A program made the translations under genes and the position numbers. Shown in pieces: positions 1 through 9,700 of a stretch of DNA of 64,000 nt. The notes under the pieces were generated by a model. That model saw only the letters and a program-made list of their open reading frames with translations, searched no databases and was not told where the DNA came from. How positions within the stretch are numbered: the stretch's first letter is position 1; each line of letters starts with the position of its first letter. Source of the stretch: Vreelandella piezotolerans (lineage in GTDB: Bacteria > Pseudomonadota > Gammaproteobacteria > Pseudomonadales > Halomonadaceae); NCBI RefSeq assembly GCF_012427705.1, contig NZ_CP048602.1, positions 3,472,001 to 3,536,000 on the forward strand, read 5' to 3'.

Positions 1-348
1 CACGGCCATACCGTCTTCTTCGCTCATCTCGGGCAGCGAGTAGATGCGCTCGCGCTCGGCGGCCACTTTCCATAGCTCGGCGTTGCCCATGATGACGGTG
101 TCGATCACCCGCTCGTTCTCGTAGGCAAACTGGTCCTGACGCAGCTTGCCCAGACGCGTGCTGCTGTCCAGCATCACCTGCCCGGACGTGGGCTCCAGCT
201 CGCCACCGAGAATTTTCATGAAGGTGGACTTGCCGCAACCATTCGCGCCAATCAACCCGTAGCGATGGCCATTATTGAACTTGACGGAGACGTTTTCGAA
301 CAGGGGCTTGGCCCCAAACTGCATGGTGATATTGGCGGTGGCGATCAA
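1..348 (-). CDS. ybiT: ABC-F family ATPase, YbiT-like (5' part only)
   Basis: The first 116 codons of an ABC-F protein; the rest lies beyond the left edge. ABC-F proteins are soluble twin-ATPase proteins that act on the ribosome rather than in transport. The N-terminus reads [12 protein letters not shown], as in E. coli YbiT. A Walker A motif GANGCGKST follows at about residues 34-42, and the stretch LPEMSEEDG near residue 108 is also YbiT-like. I chose the TTG at 346-348: it gives the family N-terminus and has AGGG eight bases upstream. An in-frame ATG at 370-372 would add eight residues that do not resemble the family. The Walker B and signature motifs are not in view. Confidence 0.85.
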   Translation of the reverse strand, partial: MIATANITMQFGAKPLFENVSVKFNNGHRYGLIGANGCGKSTFMKILGGELEPTSGQVMLDSSTRLGKLRQDQFAYENERVIDTVIMGNAELWKVAAERERIYSLPEMSEEDGMAV

Positions 349-446
349 GATAGAGACCCTGGTTGGCGACATAGCCCTGTTGGAGGAGCGGCATGCGTGC
401 AAAAGCACGCGATTCTACGCGCCTTTGGGCCACGTTACATCTCCCC

Positions 447-1325
447 TCAAGGCTTCTGCTCACCGTCTTTTACTGGCTGCGCGGGCATGTCGAGCAGAAA
501 ACGTTCACCATCAATCGCTTGGCGGAGTCTCGAGTGGAGAATCTCGACAATGCCCGCGTGCTCACCTACTAGCGCGGTGGTCGCCACCGTTAATCCGCGA
601 TGGCGGTGCTCGGCGGCGGCGCAAATCTCGGCAATGTCACCACCCTCACCGGCATGACGGCCTGGAGAGAGAAACAACATCGCCAGCACCACGTGGCCGC
701 TGCTGAATTCGGGAGTATCCAGCAGGTCCTCCAAGAGCGGCTCGTTGAAGCGGTACTCATCGCCGTCACGTCGCTCCATGGAAGCGACCGCCACGCAGCC
801 CACCTCGTCGCCCAGCAGGACGCTCAACTGCCCGGCCAGGCGGTTACGGACGGCGGTGACCTCGGGAATCGGGCTGCCGTGATCCACCAGCGCGACCTTA
901 GCAGCGTCATTTTCGGGCAGTTGGGCGCGCACGTGATCGGCCAACAGCTTCGCCAAACGCAGGTCGTTATGACCGAGCTCATCCACCAGCGGCCGTGCGA
1001 CGCGCACCGTCACATCAGGGAAGCGTGCCTGTAGCGCGGCCATCCGCTCCGGTAAATACCCCGTGAGGGCTTTGCTGGGGCCGAAGAAAAACGGCAGCAC
1101 GACGATCTCGGTGGCCCCCGCTTCGGCGCTGCGTTCGGCGGCGGGGCCCAGCGTGATGGCCGGAATGCCATCGACCTCTTCGGCGGGGATTTTATTGGAG
1201 TGCAGCAGCGAGGCCGCTTGAACGGTTTCCCCGAGCTGCTCACTCAGCGCCGCCGCCACCCGACGCAGATTATGGGTCGCTTGGGGGCGTAGAGAGCCGT
1301 TATCGACAAGAAAAATAGCGCGCAT
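447..1325 (-). CDS. CbiX/SirB-like chelatase-family protein, two domains
   Basis: A 292-residue protein made of two repeats of the CbiX/sirohydrochlorin chelatase fold. Family members insert cobalt or iron into sirohydrochlorin. The C-terminal repeat has the usual VDHGS start (about residue 146) and a metal-site-like GRHAGEGGDI near residue 222. The N-terminal repeat starts VDNGS, so the expected His is Asn, and it keeps LPFFFGPSKA around residue 76. Possibly only one half-site is competent. No other cobalamin or siroheme gene is nearby, and the neighbours are a deacetylase-family gene (14 bp upstream) and ybiT. The fold is confident; the substrate is not. Confidence 0.75.
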   Translation of the reverse strand: MRAIFLVDNGSLRPQATHNLRRVAAALSEQLGETVQAASLLHSNKIPAEEVDGIPAITLGPAAERSAEAGATEIVVLPFFFGPSKALTGYLPERMAALQARFPDVTVRVARPLVDELGHNDLRLAKLLADHVRAQLPENDAAKVALVDHGSPIPEVTAVRNRLAGQLSVLLGDEVGCVAVASMERRDGDEYRFNEPLLEDLLDTPEFSSGHVVLAMLFLSPGRHAGEGGDIAEICAAAEHRHRGLTVATTALVGEHAGIVEILHSRLRQAIDGERFLLDMPAQPVKDGEQKP

Positions 1326-1339
1326 CGCGTTCGTCCTTT

Positions 1340-2263
1340 TCAGTCAAAGCGTGGATGAGCCGCCAGCACATCCGCAGCGGCTCGGTGTAGCTGGGCGTGG
1401 CGTGCGGCGAGAGCGATGATATCGCGGTCGTAGCCACCGCCAATCACCGCCGCGACGGGAATGGCCGCCTCGCGACAGAGGTTCAACACGTAGTGATCTC
1501 GGGCATACAGCCCGTCGCTGCTTAGCGATAAATAGCCCAGGCGGTCGTCGTGATGCACATCTACCCCCGCATCGTAGAGCACCACGTCGGGTTGGTAGGC
1601 AGCAAGCACCCCAGGCAGCCAAGAGGTCAGTTCGGCCAAATAGGCGGCATCCTGCATGCCGTTGGGCAGGGCGATATCCAAATCGCTTTTTGCTTTGCGG
1701 GCGGGAAAGTTTCGCGCCGCATGCATGGACAACGTAAACACGCCTGGCACCTTTTCAAAGAGGCGCGCGGTGCCATCGCCCTGGTGCACGTCGCAATCCA
1801 CGATCAGCACCCGCTCTGCCCAGCCCTGCGCCAGCGCGTGGGCGGCGGCCACGGCTAAGTCGTTGATCAAGCAGTAGCCGCTGGCGGCATCTGCATGGGC
1901 GTGGTGCGTGCCGCCCGCCGAGTTACAGGCAAGCCCGGTGGCCAGGGCCGCTTCCAGGGTGAGCAGCGTGCCGCCGGTTTCCAGCCGCACTCGTTGCACC
2001 AAGGCCTCGGACCATACGAATCCACTGCGCCGCTGGGCGGCACGATCGAGCTGACCGTGCACAAACGCATGCACGTAGTCACGGGTATGCACGCGTTGCA
2101 GGCTTTCCAGGGTGGCCGGCTGGGGCGTGTGCCACTCGATGGGACACGCCAACGTTCGTTCGCCCAATAGCTGCCGAAGCACCCGAAACTTTTCCATCGG
2201 AAAAGGGTGATTGGCTGGCAAATCAATCGTATAACCCGGATGATGAACCACCGTTAACGCCAT
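1340..2263 (-). CDS. Histone deacetylase family / AcuC-like amidohydrolase
   Basis: A 307-residue class II-type HDAC fold protein. Such bacterial enzymes are zinc hydrolases acting on acetylated amines, polyamines or lysines. Visible active-site elements are HHAHADAASGYCLINDLA (catalytic His pair, about residues 120-137), DCDVHQGDG (zinc Asp and His, about 155-163), the Asp-containing DAGVDVH (about 231-237) and IGGGYD near the end. The gene starts 38 bp from the divergent chaC gene and is followed 14 bp later by the cbiX-like gene, so those two may be co-transcribed. The true substrate cannot be read from the sequence. Confidence 0.85.
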   Translation of the reverse strand: MALTVVHHPGYTIDLPANHPFPMEKFRVLRQLLGERTLACPIEWHTPQPATLESLQRVHTRDYVHAFVHGQLDRAAQRRSGFVWSEALVQRVRLETGGTLLTLEAALATGLACNSAGGTHHAHADAASGYCLINDLAVAAAHALAQGWAERVLIVDCDVHQGDGTARLFEKVPGVFTLSMHAARNFPARKAKSDLDIALPNGMQDAAYLAELTSWLPGVLAAYQPDVVLYDAGVDVHHDDRLGYLSLSSDGLYARDHYVLNLCREAAIPVAAVIGGGYDRDIIALAARHAQLHRAAADVLAAHPRFD

Positions 2264-2301
2264 GCGCGTGTTGCCACTTTGGTCACGAATGTAGATCGCT
2301 T

Positions 2302-2889
2302 ATGTTGCTTGATACCACGACGTTAAACCAGCAGAGAAACTTCTTCGACGGCCATGCGGACATCTGGCTTTTTGGCTACGGCTCGCTGATCTGGAAGGCC
2401 GATTTCGACTATCTAGAGCGCCGCCCTGCGGCCATTTCCGGCTGGGCGCGGCGCTTCTGGCAGGGCTCCCACGACCACCGGGGCACGCCGGACGCGCCGG
2501 GACGTGTGGCCACCCTGATTCGTGCCGAAGGCGCGGTGTGCCACGGCATGGCCTACCGCATCACCCCAGAAGTGCTTGCCCCGCTGGATGTGCGGGAGAA
2601 AAACGGCTATCTACGGGAGAAAGTCACGCTGACCTTTCTGGATGAAGCGGGCCATCCCGACCCCGCACAAGCGCCTACCGACGGGCTGATATATCTGGCC
2701 AGCGAGGATAACCCAGCGTTTTTAGGCGATGCGCCGCTGGCCGAGATCGCCCAACAAATTGCCCAGGCCCACGGCCCCAGCGGACCCAACAGCGCCTACT
2801 TGCTCAACCTGGCCCAGGCGCTGCGCGAACTGGGCACCGAGGATGCGCATATCTTTGCCCTGGAGGAGCAGTTACAGCGCTACCAGTAG
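2302..2889 (+). CDS. chaC: ChaC-like gamma-glutamylcyclotransferase
   Basis: A 195-residue cytosolic enzyme of the ChaC family, which cleaves glutathione to 5-oxoproline and Cys-Gly. The signature FGYGSLIWK sits at residues 24-32 and the family motif LDVREKNGY, with the catalytic-region Glu, near residues 93-101. The length is close to the family norm. The stop codon lies inside the 3' end of the convergent HPP gene, with a 10-bp overlap. The product, 5-oxoproline, is the substrate of the PxpABC enzyme encoded 40 kb away in this window. That metabolic link is known chemistry, not evidence of co-regulation. Confidence 0.88.
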   Translation: MLLDTTTLNQQRNFFDGHADIWLFGYGSLIWKADFDYLERRPAAISGWARRFWQGSHDHRGTPDAPGRVATLIRAEGAVCHGMAYRITPEVLAPLDVREKNGYLREKVTLTFLDEAGHPDPAQAPTDGLIYLASEDNPAFLGDAPLAEIAQQIAQAHGPSGPNSAYLLNLAQALRELGTEDAHIFALEEQLQRYQ

Positions 2890-3407
2890 CGCGGGTAGCG
2901 GCGGTGACGGGCGAGGTTATTGACCAATATCGCGACCAACAGCATGACGATGCAGCCCGCGCCAATGGGCATCAGCGGATACCACCAGCCCAATTGATGC
3001 ACGCTAGCGCCGCCTGCCACGGCAATCAGCGCTGCGGCAGCTCCTGGCGGATGCACGGTATGGGTGAGCTGCATGATCAAAATGGAGAGCGACACCGCCA
3101 GCGCCATGGAAAGGGGCGTGGCGCCCAGCCATTGATAGCAGCCTACCCCCACACAGGCAGAGAGCACGCTACCAAACAGCACGTGGCTTGGCTGGGCAAA
3201 CGGACTTTCCGGGGCCGCGTAAATCAGCACCGAGGTTGCCCCGAACGAGCCCACGATCAACAGCTGCTGGGAGAGCCATTCGACGCTTAGCCAGCAAATC
3301 AGCGCCATGCCGGTAAAGGCTCCCAGCCATGACCAGCAGGCATCTTGCCAACCCACCCGAGGGCGCGGCGTCCGTTCTCCGCGCATTTTGCCAAGATACG
3401 TCTTCAT
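2880..3407 (-). CDS. HPP family integral membrane protein
   Basis: A 175-residue membrane protein with about four hydrophobic segments. The family's name motif appears as HTVHPPGAAAALIA near residues 117-130. The related cyanobacterial and plant HPP proteins have been linked to nitrite transport; most bacterial members have no known substrate. The N-terminal 20 residues are basic and presumably cytoplasmic. The 3' end overlaps chaC by 10 bp on the opposite strand. No partner CBS domain is fused, unlike some longer HPP proteins. Confidence 0.82.
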   Translation of the reverse strand: MKTYLGKMRGERTPRPRVGWQDACWSWLGAFTGMALICWLSVEWLSQQLLIVGSFGATSVLIYAAPESPFAQPSHVLFGSVLSACVGVGCYQWLGATPLSMALAVSLSILIMQLTHTVHPPGAAAALIAVAGGASVHQLGWWYPLMPIGAGCIVMLLVAILVNNLARHRRYPRYW

Positions 3408-3564
3408 CGCACTCGCCTTTGCACAAAAAGAGTGCAGATGATGACAAAATGCACCACAGAAGCAAATGACAATGCGTCATGGATAGATGAGATTCGCTCA
3501 AGCCAACGTTACCGAAGACAGCCGGACGAGCCGACGCTTTAGCGTTTGCCCTCCCGCCGCGGTG

Positions 3565-3858
3565 CTACATCATCAGCCACGACAGGATAAACAGTGCCAC
3601 CAGCGTGCGGAAAATGCCGCCGATGATGGAACCGCGCAGAAACGCTCGCAGCCCGCCCCATAGGATCAGTAGACCGATCACCAGTATCGCGAGGCTCAAG
3701 AACGAGTCGTTGATGCCCAGCGAACGCGTCAGCCCGCCGATGAAGTCATCGAAGGCACCAAAAAAATTGGTGAAGATTCCCACCAAAAACTCCACCACCA
3801 CGCGGATGGCCTCACCAATCGCTTCACCAATACCTTCAAAAAATCCGTTTGCCTGCAT
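3565..3858 (-). CDS. Small membrane protein, unknown
   Basis: A 97-residue hydrophobic protein that I do not recognise. An amphipathic N-terminal part with two GEAIGEAI-like turns (residues 8-18) and a hydrophobic stretch EFLVGIFTNFFGAF is followed by two clear membrane segments, about residues 53-70 and 78-96. The coding sequence has the GC-rich codon use of its neighbours, which supports a real gene. It stands alone: it is transcribed away from the riboswitch region and the HPP gene lies 157 bp downstream on the same strand. No RBS stands out. Confidence 0.55.
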   Translation of the reverse strand: MQANGFFEGIGEAIGEAIRVVVEFLVGIFTNFFGAFDDFIGGLTRSLGINDSFLSLAILVIGLLILWGGLRAFLRGSIIGGIFRTLVALFILSWLMM

Positions 3859-3935
3859 GCGTGTTGTCCGTTGCTCGAAGATGATCGTCTAAAAAGAATA
3901 GCGGGAAGTTAAGTGCTCAACGATAGTCGGCATTG

Positions 3936-3961
3936 TGTGTGAAAACGCGGTGTGTGAAAAC
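3936..3961. repeat. Short direct repeat, TGTGTGAAAAC twice
   Basis: TGTGTGAAAAC occurs at 3936-3946 and again at 3951-3961, a 15-bp period. It lies in the non-coding stretch between the small membrane protein gene and the glycine riboswitch. It may be a regulator site or chance. Apart from this and the riboswitch, the 3859-4311 gap shows no gene. Confidence 0.45.
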
Positions 3962-4050
3962 ACGCGAACTGGCAAAACCACGTCATGGGCAGCTTCCACC
4001 TTTCGCCTATTCCCTTTTTAGCACTTCCGCGTTACAACAATAAGCATGCA

Positions 4051-4252
4051 TGTGCGGGAGAGACTGGTGCACGACGCCAGCGCCGAAGGAGCAACGACCC
4101 CGGAAACTCTCAGGCCAACGGACCGCAATCGCTAACGTTTTTACCAATACGTTCCGAAGAGTGGTTGATGACGGCGTCACTCAACCCACCGAAGGAGCAA
4201 GCGCCGCCACATTGGCGTGAATCTCTCAGGTTCCATGACGGAAGGGGTACCC
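4051..4252 (+). ncRNA. Tandem glycine riboswitch (two aptamers)
   Basis: Two successive glycine aptamers. The first spans about 4051-4131, with the conserved strings GGGAGAGACT, GCCGAAGGAGCAA and AAACTCTCAGGCC followed by GGAC. The second spans about 4148-4252, with CCGAAGAGTGG, a variable hairpin, CACCGAAGGAGCAAGC, AATCTCTCAGGTTCC and GACGGAAGGGG. In this family glycine binding usually turns expression on. The 3' end of aptamer 2 lies about 60 bases from the ATG of the downstream D-amino-acid dehydrogenase and about 50 from its RBS, leaving a short expression platform. I see no clear U-run terminator in that platform, so control may be at translation initiation; this is inference. Confidence 0.93.
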
Positions 4253-4311
4253 CTAGCAAACACCTTTGCTGAGGGTATCGCCCGACGCTCATACAATCTG
4301 TGGAGATCATC

Positions 4312-5553
4312 ATGCAACGCATTGCAGTCATTGGCGGTGGCATTACCGGCATCACCAGCGCCTACGCCCTCGCTAAACGCGGCTTTGACGTCACCGTCTT
4401 CGAGAAACATCGCTACGCGGCAATGGAAACCTCCTTTGCCAACGGCGGTCAGCTGTCCGCCTCGAATGCCGAGGTATGGAACCACTGGCCCACGGTCATC
4501 AAAGGCCTGCGCTGGATGCTGAAAAGCGACGCCCCGCTGCTCGTCAACCCTCGCCCCACCTGGCACAAGCTGAGCTGGTTTGCCGAGTTCATCGCCGCCA
4601 TTCCCCGCTATGCCGACAACACCACCGAAACAGCACGCTTGGCGATTGCTGCCCGAGAGCACTTGTTTCAGTGGGCCCGCGATGAGCAGATCGAGTTCGA
4701 TGTGAAGCAAAAAGGCATTTTGCATATCTACCGCGATAAAGCAGGCTACGAGCACGCAGCCAAGGTGTCACAGTTGCTCCAAAAAGGTGGGCTCGAGCGC
4801 CGCGCTGTCACCCCAGAAGAGATGCGCGCCATCGAGCCCACCCTAGCGGGTAACTATTACGGCGGTTTCTTTACCGAAAGCGATGCCACGGGCGATATCC
4901 ATAAGTACACCAACGGCTTGGCGAAAGCCTCTGCCAAACGCGGCGTGCAGCTCAACTACGGTCATCAAGTGACCGACCTGGGTGCGGATGAGAGCAGCGC
5001 CTGGATCAGCGCGGTGGTCGACGGCGAAGAGGTTCATCAGAGCTTCGATAGCGTAGTGGTGTGTGCGGGCATTGGCAGTCGCGCCATCGCCGCCAAGTTA
5101 GGCGACCGTATGAACATCTACCCGGTCAAAGGCTACTCCATCACAGTACAGTTGGATGACGAGGCATCACAGCAGGCCGCTCCCACGGTCAGCCTGCTGG
5201 ACGACGAGACCAAACTCGTCACCAGCCGCTTGGGCAACGACCGCTTCCGCGTGGCGGGGACGGCAGAGTTCAACGGCGCCAACCGCGACATTCGTAACGA
5301 CAGGATTCAGCCACTGGTGCGCTGGGTGGAGCAGTGTTTCCCTGGCGTGAGTACCCAGCGAGTAGTGCCGTGGGCGGGCCTGCGCCCGATGATGCCGAAC
5401 ATGCTGCCCAAGGTCGGCCCCGGCAAATTGCCAACCGTTTTCTACAATACCGGTCATGGCCACCTAGGCTGGACGCTCTCGGCGATCACTGCCGAGATGC
5501 TCGCCGACGCGGTCGATCACTCACATGCCACGTCACTCGCGATCACCCGCTAG
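4312..5553 (+). CDS. dadA: D-amino acid dehydrogenase (DadA-type), glycine-riboswitch controlled
   Basis: A 413-residue FAD flavoenzyme. It has the dinucleotide-binding motif VIGGGITGITSA at residues 5-16, the DadA-type SFANGGQLSASNAE at about 42-55 and a C-terminal GHGHLGWTLS for FAD binding at about 380-389. DadA enzymes oxidise D-amino acids to 2-oxo acids, ammonia and reduced quinone at the inner membrane face. The ATG at 4312 is preceded by GGAG at 4302-4305; the upstream GTG at 4300 overlaps that RBS and is unlikely. The riboswitch in front implies that glycine or a glycine-related amine is a physiological substrate or signal. No dadX racemase is adjacent, and a terminator follows the stop. 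Confidence 0.85.
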   Translation: MQRIAVIGGGITGITSAYALAKRGFDVTVFEKHRYAAMETSFANGGQLSASNAEVWNHWPTVIKGLRWMLKSDAPLLVNPRPTWHKLSWFAEFIAAIPRYADNTTETARLAIAAREHLFQWARDEQIEFDVKQKGILHIYRDKAGYEHAAKVSQLLQKGGLERRAVTPEEMRAIEPTLAGNYYGGFFTESDATGDIHKYTNGLAKASAKRGVQLNYGHQVTDLGADESSAWISAVVDGEEVHQSFDSVVVCAGIGSRAIAAKLGDRMNIYPVKGYSITVQLDDEASQQAAPTVSLLDDETKLVTSRLGNDRFRVAGTAEFNGANRDIRNDRIQPLVRWVEQCFPGVSTQRVVPWAGLRPMMPNMLPKVGPGKLPTVFYNTGHGHLGWTLSAITAEMLADAVDHSHATSLAITR

Positions 5554-5571
5554 ACGCGGTAACCCATAACG

Positions 5572-5595
5572 AAAAGGGGCCACCAGGCCCCTTTG
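5572..5595. terminator. Bidirectional terminator between dadA and a diguanylate cyclase gene
   Basis: The hairpin GGGGCC-ACCA-GGCCCC is flanked by AAAA on the left and TTTGTT on the right. It can therefore serve dadA on the plus strand and the convergent GGDEF gene on the minus strand. Confidence 0.85.
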
Positions 5596-5613
5596 TTAAC
5601 ATGGCCAACATGG

Positions 5614-6531
5614 CTAACATGCGACCCTATCCCGTCCGCTCTCTTTGGCGTGATACAGCGCGTTATCGACCCGTTTCATCATGCTCTTGGGCGTATCGTG
5701 CGCAGCGGCCTCGGCAACCCCCAAGCTAACGGTGACACGGTCGGCCCCCGGAAAAGAGGCGCTAGCGATACGCTGACGTATCTTCTCAGCGAGCTTGGCC
5801 GCTTGCTCACGGGGCGTTTCGGGAGCCAGAATGATGAACTCCTCGCCTCCCCAGCGGGCGCAGTAGTCGGCGCTGCGCAAATTGGTCTCCAGCAGCGTTG
5901 CCAACGCGCGCAGCACTTGATCGCCCACGTCGTGACCTTGGCTATCGTTGATCGTTTTAAAATAGTCGATGTCGAGCATGATGAGCGAAAATGGTCGCAC
6001 ATAGCGGCTTAAGCGACCTAGCTCGTGTTTCAGCAGGTAATCGAACCTCGAGCGATTCATCAGCCCGGTCAGCATATCGGTGGTGGCGAGGCGCTTTAAT
6101 TCGGCTTCTTTTTCCACCCGCCGGGTGATATCACGCTGAACTAGCACTAGAACGGTCGACGCATAGCCGGGCATCGACATCGCGGTGATACGCCACTCGA
6201 TGAGCGGTCGTGGCGCTTTGGAGAGCAACGCCTCCTCTTCATGATCCAGACCGGAGAGCGAATATCCCACCTTCAGCTCACCGGCAGACAAGGCTTGGTC
6301 GAGCTGACTCAACAATTGCTCGTTCGCCGCCGCTTGATGGACGATTTTAGGGGACGCCCCCAACCAACGGTAGCGATCGCCCCCCCAAAATTGAACGTAC
6401 TCTTCGCTAACATCCAGCACCCGAATGCCACCACCATCGGGCCACCTGCCAAGCATCGCGACGGCCTGACTGCTGGGTTCGCTGATGGACAGCGGCGCTC
6501 CTTGCTCTTGATCTTGCGATGTTTCTACCAT
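5614..6531 (-). CDS. PAS-GGDEF diguanylate cyclase
   Basis: A 305-residue soluble protein. Residues of roughly 20-135 look like a PAS-type sensor ending in a QRDITRRVEKE linker helix. A full GGDEF domain follows, with the active-site motif GGEEF at about 234-238. The inhibitory-site motif RSAD sits five residues before GGEEF, so product feedback inhibition is expected. LDIDYFKTIND provides the metal-binding Asp. The product would be c-di-GMP. There is no membrane segment. It ends at the shared terminator with dadA and is not obviously in an operon. Confidence 0.9.
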   Translation of the reverse strand: MVETSQDQEQGAPLSISEPSSQAVAMLGRWPDGGGIRVLDVSEEYVQFWGGDRYRWLGASPKIVHQAAANEQLLSQLDQALSAGELKVGYSLSGLDHEEEALLSKAPRPLIEWRITAMSMPGYASTVLVLVQRDITRRVEKEAELKRLATTDMLTGLMNRSRFDYLLKHELGRLSRYVRPFSLIMLDIDYFKTINDSQGHDVGDQVLRALATLLETNLRSADYCARWGGEEFIILAPETPREQAAKLAEKIRQRIASASFPGADRVTVSLGVAEAAAHDTPKSMMKRVDNALYHAKESGRDRVAC

Positions 6532-6720
6532 AATTCATCCAATGAAAGTCGGCGTTGGGGTCGTTTCGTCCCAGAAACGAGCCGTGATATCCAAGCGCGA
6601 AACGTCTTTCGACAATACGCACCCTCAATGCACTGGCCACGTCGCCATTACACGGAGGATACGCGCGCTTACTCAATAGCAATATAGTCCACGTTATGAA
6701 TACGCGAAAAGTAGCGACCG

Positions 6721-9700
6721 TTACGCGGCTCTTGCGACCCAAAGCCGATAGAGCGCTGGCGTAAAGAAAAACGACACTAATGTGGCCAAGAGTAGACCAA
6801 AGCCCACCGTTTGTGCGAAGGGAGGCCATAACCCACCGGCGGCGACCATGAGCGGAATGAGCCCCGCAAAGGTCGTGATGGTCGTCGACACGATATGTCG
6901 GCTGGTTGGCCCGCTGATCACTGCCAACATTGCCTCGCTATCCCCTTGCCGAGCAGCCGGATCGTCATCGAAGGCAGCAATGATGATGATCGTGGCGTTG
7001 ATCGCCACCCCCACCAACCCCATGATGCCGACGATGATCACGAACCCGAACGCGTGCCCGCTCAGCAGTAGGGCCACGATGCCCATGCCCATCGCCTGCG
7101 CCCCAGCGATAAAGACGATGGCGGCACGACGGAAAGAGTTAAAGGCCAGCACCACGGTCGCCAACATCGCAATGACGAGCAGCACCACCGAGGCGAGCAG
7201 CTGGCTGACGGCTTCGTCACGCTCGGCGGCTTCACCACCGGTTTCGATCCGATAACCGGGGGGAAGACGTATCTCGCCCGAATCGATGGCCGCCTGAAGC
7301 TTGGTCTCGAGCTGTGCCATGGAGATGGCTGGCAGCGCATCGGCTACCAAATAGCCTTGCACGAGCTGGACACGCTCGGCGTTGCGGCGGGTAATGACGC
7401 TCCACGAAGGCACCAAGCCGCTGTCGGCGACGGCCGCGAGCGGTAATCCCTCGCTGGCGTGCTCACTGACGAGGCGTAACGCCGCCAGCTGCTCGGCGTC
7501 GGTACGCCAGTCGTCGGCATAGCGCACGCGCACGGGCAGCTGCTGGGTGTCTTCAAGTAATACGCCCGCGGGTTGACCAGAGAGCGCCGCCCCCACCTGC
7601 TCGGCAAGATTTTGCGGCGATAGCCCGACATTGTTCAGCGCGGTTTGGTCGATATCCAGCATCAGGCGGGGTAAATCTTGCTGCATCCCGGCGCGCACAT
7701 GAGTCACCTGCGGAAGCTGGTGCATCAGGCCTGCTAGCTCGAGTCCGAGCGACGAGAGTACGTTCAAATCATTGCCATAGACGCGCAGCTCGATGGGAGC
7801 CTTGAACGGCGGCCCCTGCTCGTATTTGCGCACCACGCTTTGGGCCTGTGGAAAGCGTCTATCCAACGCCTGCTGCAAGGGGGGCACCTGCCGATTGGTG
7901 ACGTCTAACGATTCTGTATCCACGATCAAGTGCAAGAAAGCAGGGTTATTATCTTCATTCGTCAGCACGTTGTAGTACATCATCGGAGCGCTTTCGCCGA
8001 TGAACGCAGAGACGCGTAGCACGCCCGGCACCTCCCGCACCATGTGCTCCACCTCATGGGCCAAGGCCTGCGTTTGCGCGATGCTGCTGGCAGCGGGTAG
8101 CCGTACTTCGATATGAAACTGATCGCGATCGGCAGGCGGGAAAAATGCGACGTCTAGCGTGGGCATTAACGCGATTCCACCCACGGGCACACAGAGGGTA
8201 ATGACCATGGCGGCCACAGGATGGCGCAACGCGCTCCGCACCGTGCCACGAAAGGCACGCTTCAGCGAGTGGTCGCGCGGGGCAGGCGGTTTGGCCGCCA
8301 CCTTGGCCAGCAGCATGGGTGACAGCGCCGGCACCAGAAACAGTGAGACCAGGTACGAACTCACTAGCGCCACCATGACCGCCATGGCCAGCGGTCCGAC
8401 GAACTCTCCCGCCGGGCCTGGCATGAGTACGATGGGCATGAACGCCAGAATGGTCGTCAGCGTACTGGCGAGCAGCGGCACCGCTAAATGGCGTAACGCA
8501 TCGCGGGTCGCGGCCAGCGCAGAATCACCTTGTAAAAAGCGCTCCCGGAGGGCGTTGGTCATGACGATAGCGTTATCCACCATTAGCCCCAGCGCGACAA
8601 TGATGCCGATGATGCTCATTTGGTGAATTTCCATGCCCAACGGCCGGAATAGCGCCAGTGTCAGCAGCGCCGTGGCGGGAATGGCCAAGCCCACGGTCAA
8701 GGCAGAACGCCACCCCATGGTCAGAAATAGAATGGCGACCACCAATACCAAGCCCATTAGCAGACTGAGCGCTACATCGCTCAGCCGCTGGTTGGTGTAG
8801 CTGGCCTGCTCGAAGACCTCTTCGACGGCAAGACCGACCGGCAGCTCATCGGCGAAGTCGGCAAGTCGCTCCTGCGCCCGCGCTACCCATAGATCGATCC
8901 GCTGACCAGGCGCCATGCGTGCGCCCACATAGACGGCGCGCTCACCGTCGAGCAGCGCCACGGCGTTGGGCGGGTCTTGCACACCACGGCGCAGTTCGGC
9001 GATTTCGCCCAGTTTGACGCTCTGTCCCTGCCGGGTCGTCACGTTGATCTCCCGCAGACGATCCAGCGCGTCGAACTCGCCGCTCAGACCTACCGTGAGC
9101 CGATGTCCTTGGGTCACGACTTCGCCCGCCGTGCGTCGCCCATCGCTGGCCTCGATGGTGGCCGCCAACTGCCCCACGGATAGCCCGAGAGCATTGAGCT
9201 CCATGGGGTCCACCACTACCTCGACCTGCTCGCCGGCGACGCCAAAGCGGTGGGTATATTCGGTGCCGGCCACTTGGCGAAACGCATCTTCCAGGCGCTC
9301 GGCGTAACGCTCCATGACGGGCGGCGAGGGAGGCGTGTCTAGCGTCCAGCGCAGCGCGGCGACGAGACTGAACGCATAGCCGCGATCATCCAGCAGCTCA
9401 GGCGTTTGCACGCCCTCTGGCAACGACGGGGCGACATCGCCGAGCTTGTCGCGCACGCGGCTCCATACCGGCGTGACGTCGGTGACCTCGTCACCCAGCT
9501 CCACACTCAGCAGCGCAATGCCTTGGCGCGACGTGGATTCCAACACGTGAATTTCCGAGATGGTCCTTAATTCATCCTCGATAGGTCGCGCGACCAACGC
9601 TTCGATTTGTTCCGGCGTAGCGCCTGGAAACGGCGCGAGCACCGTGGCCATGCGTGCCACCAAATGGGGGTCTTCCGCCCTGGGCAGAGTTTGTATGGCC

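Noticed and set aside
5593..6012. Plus-strand frame after dadA starting MLTWPTWLTC
   Set aside because: It is opposite the GGDEF domain and begins inside the terminator region; no protein support.
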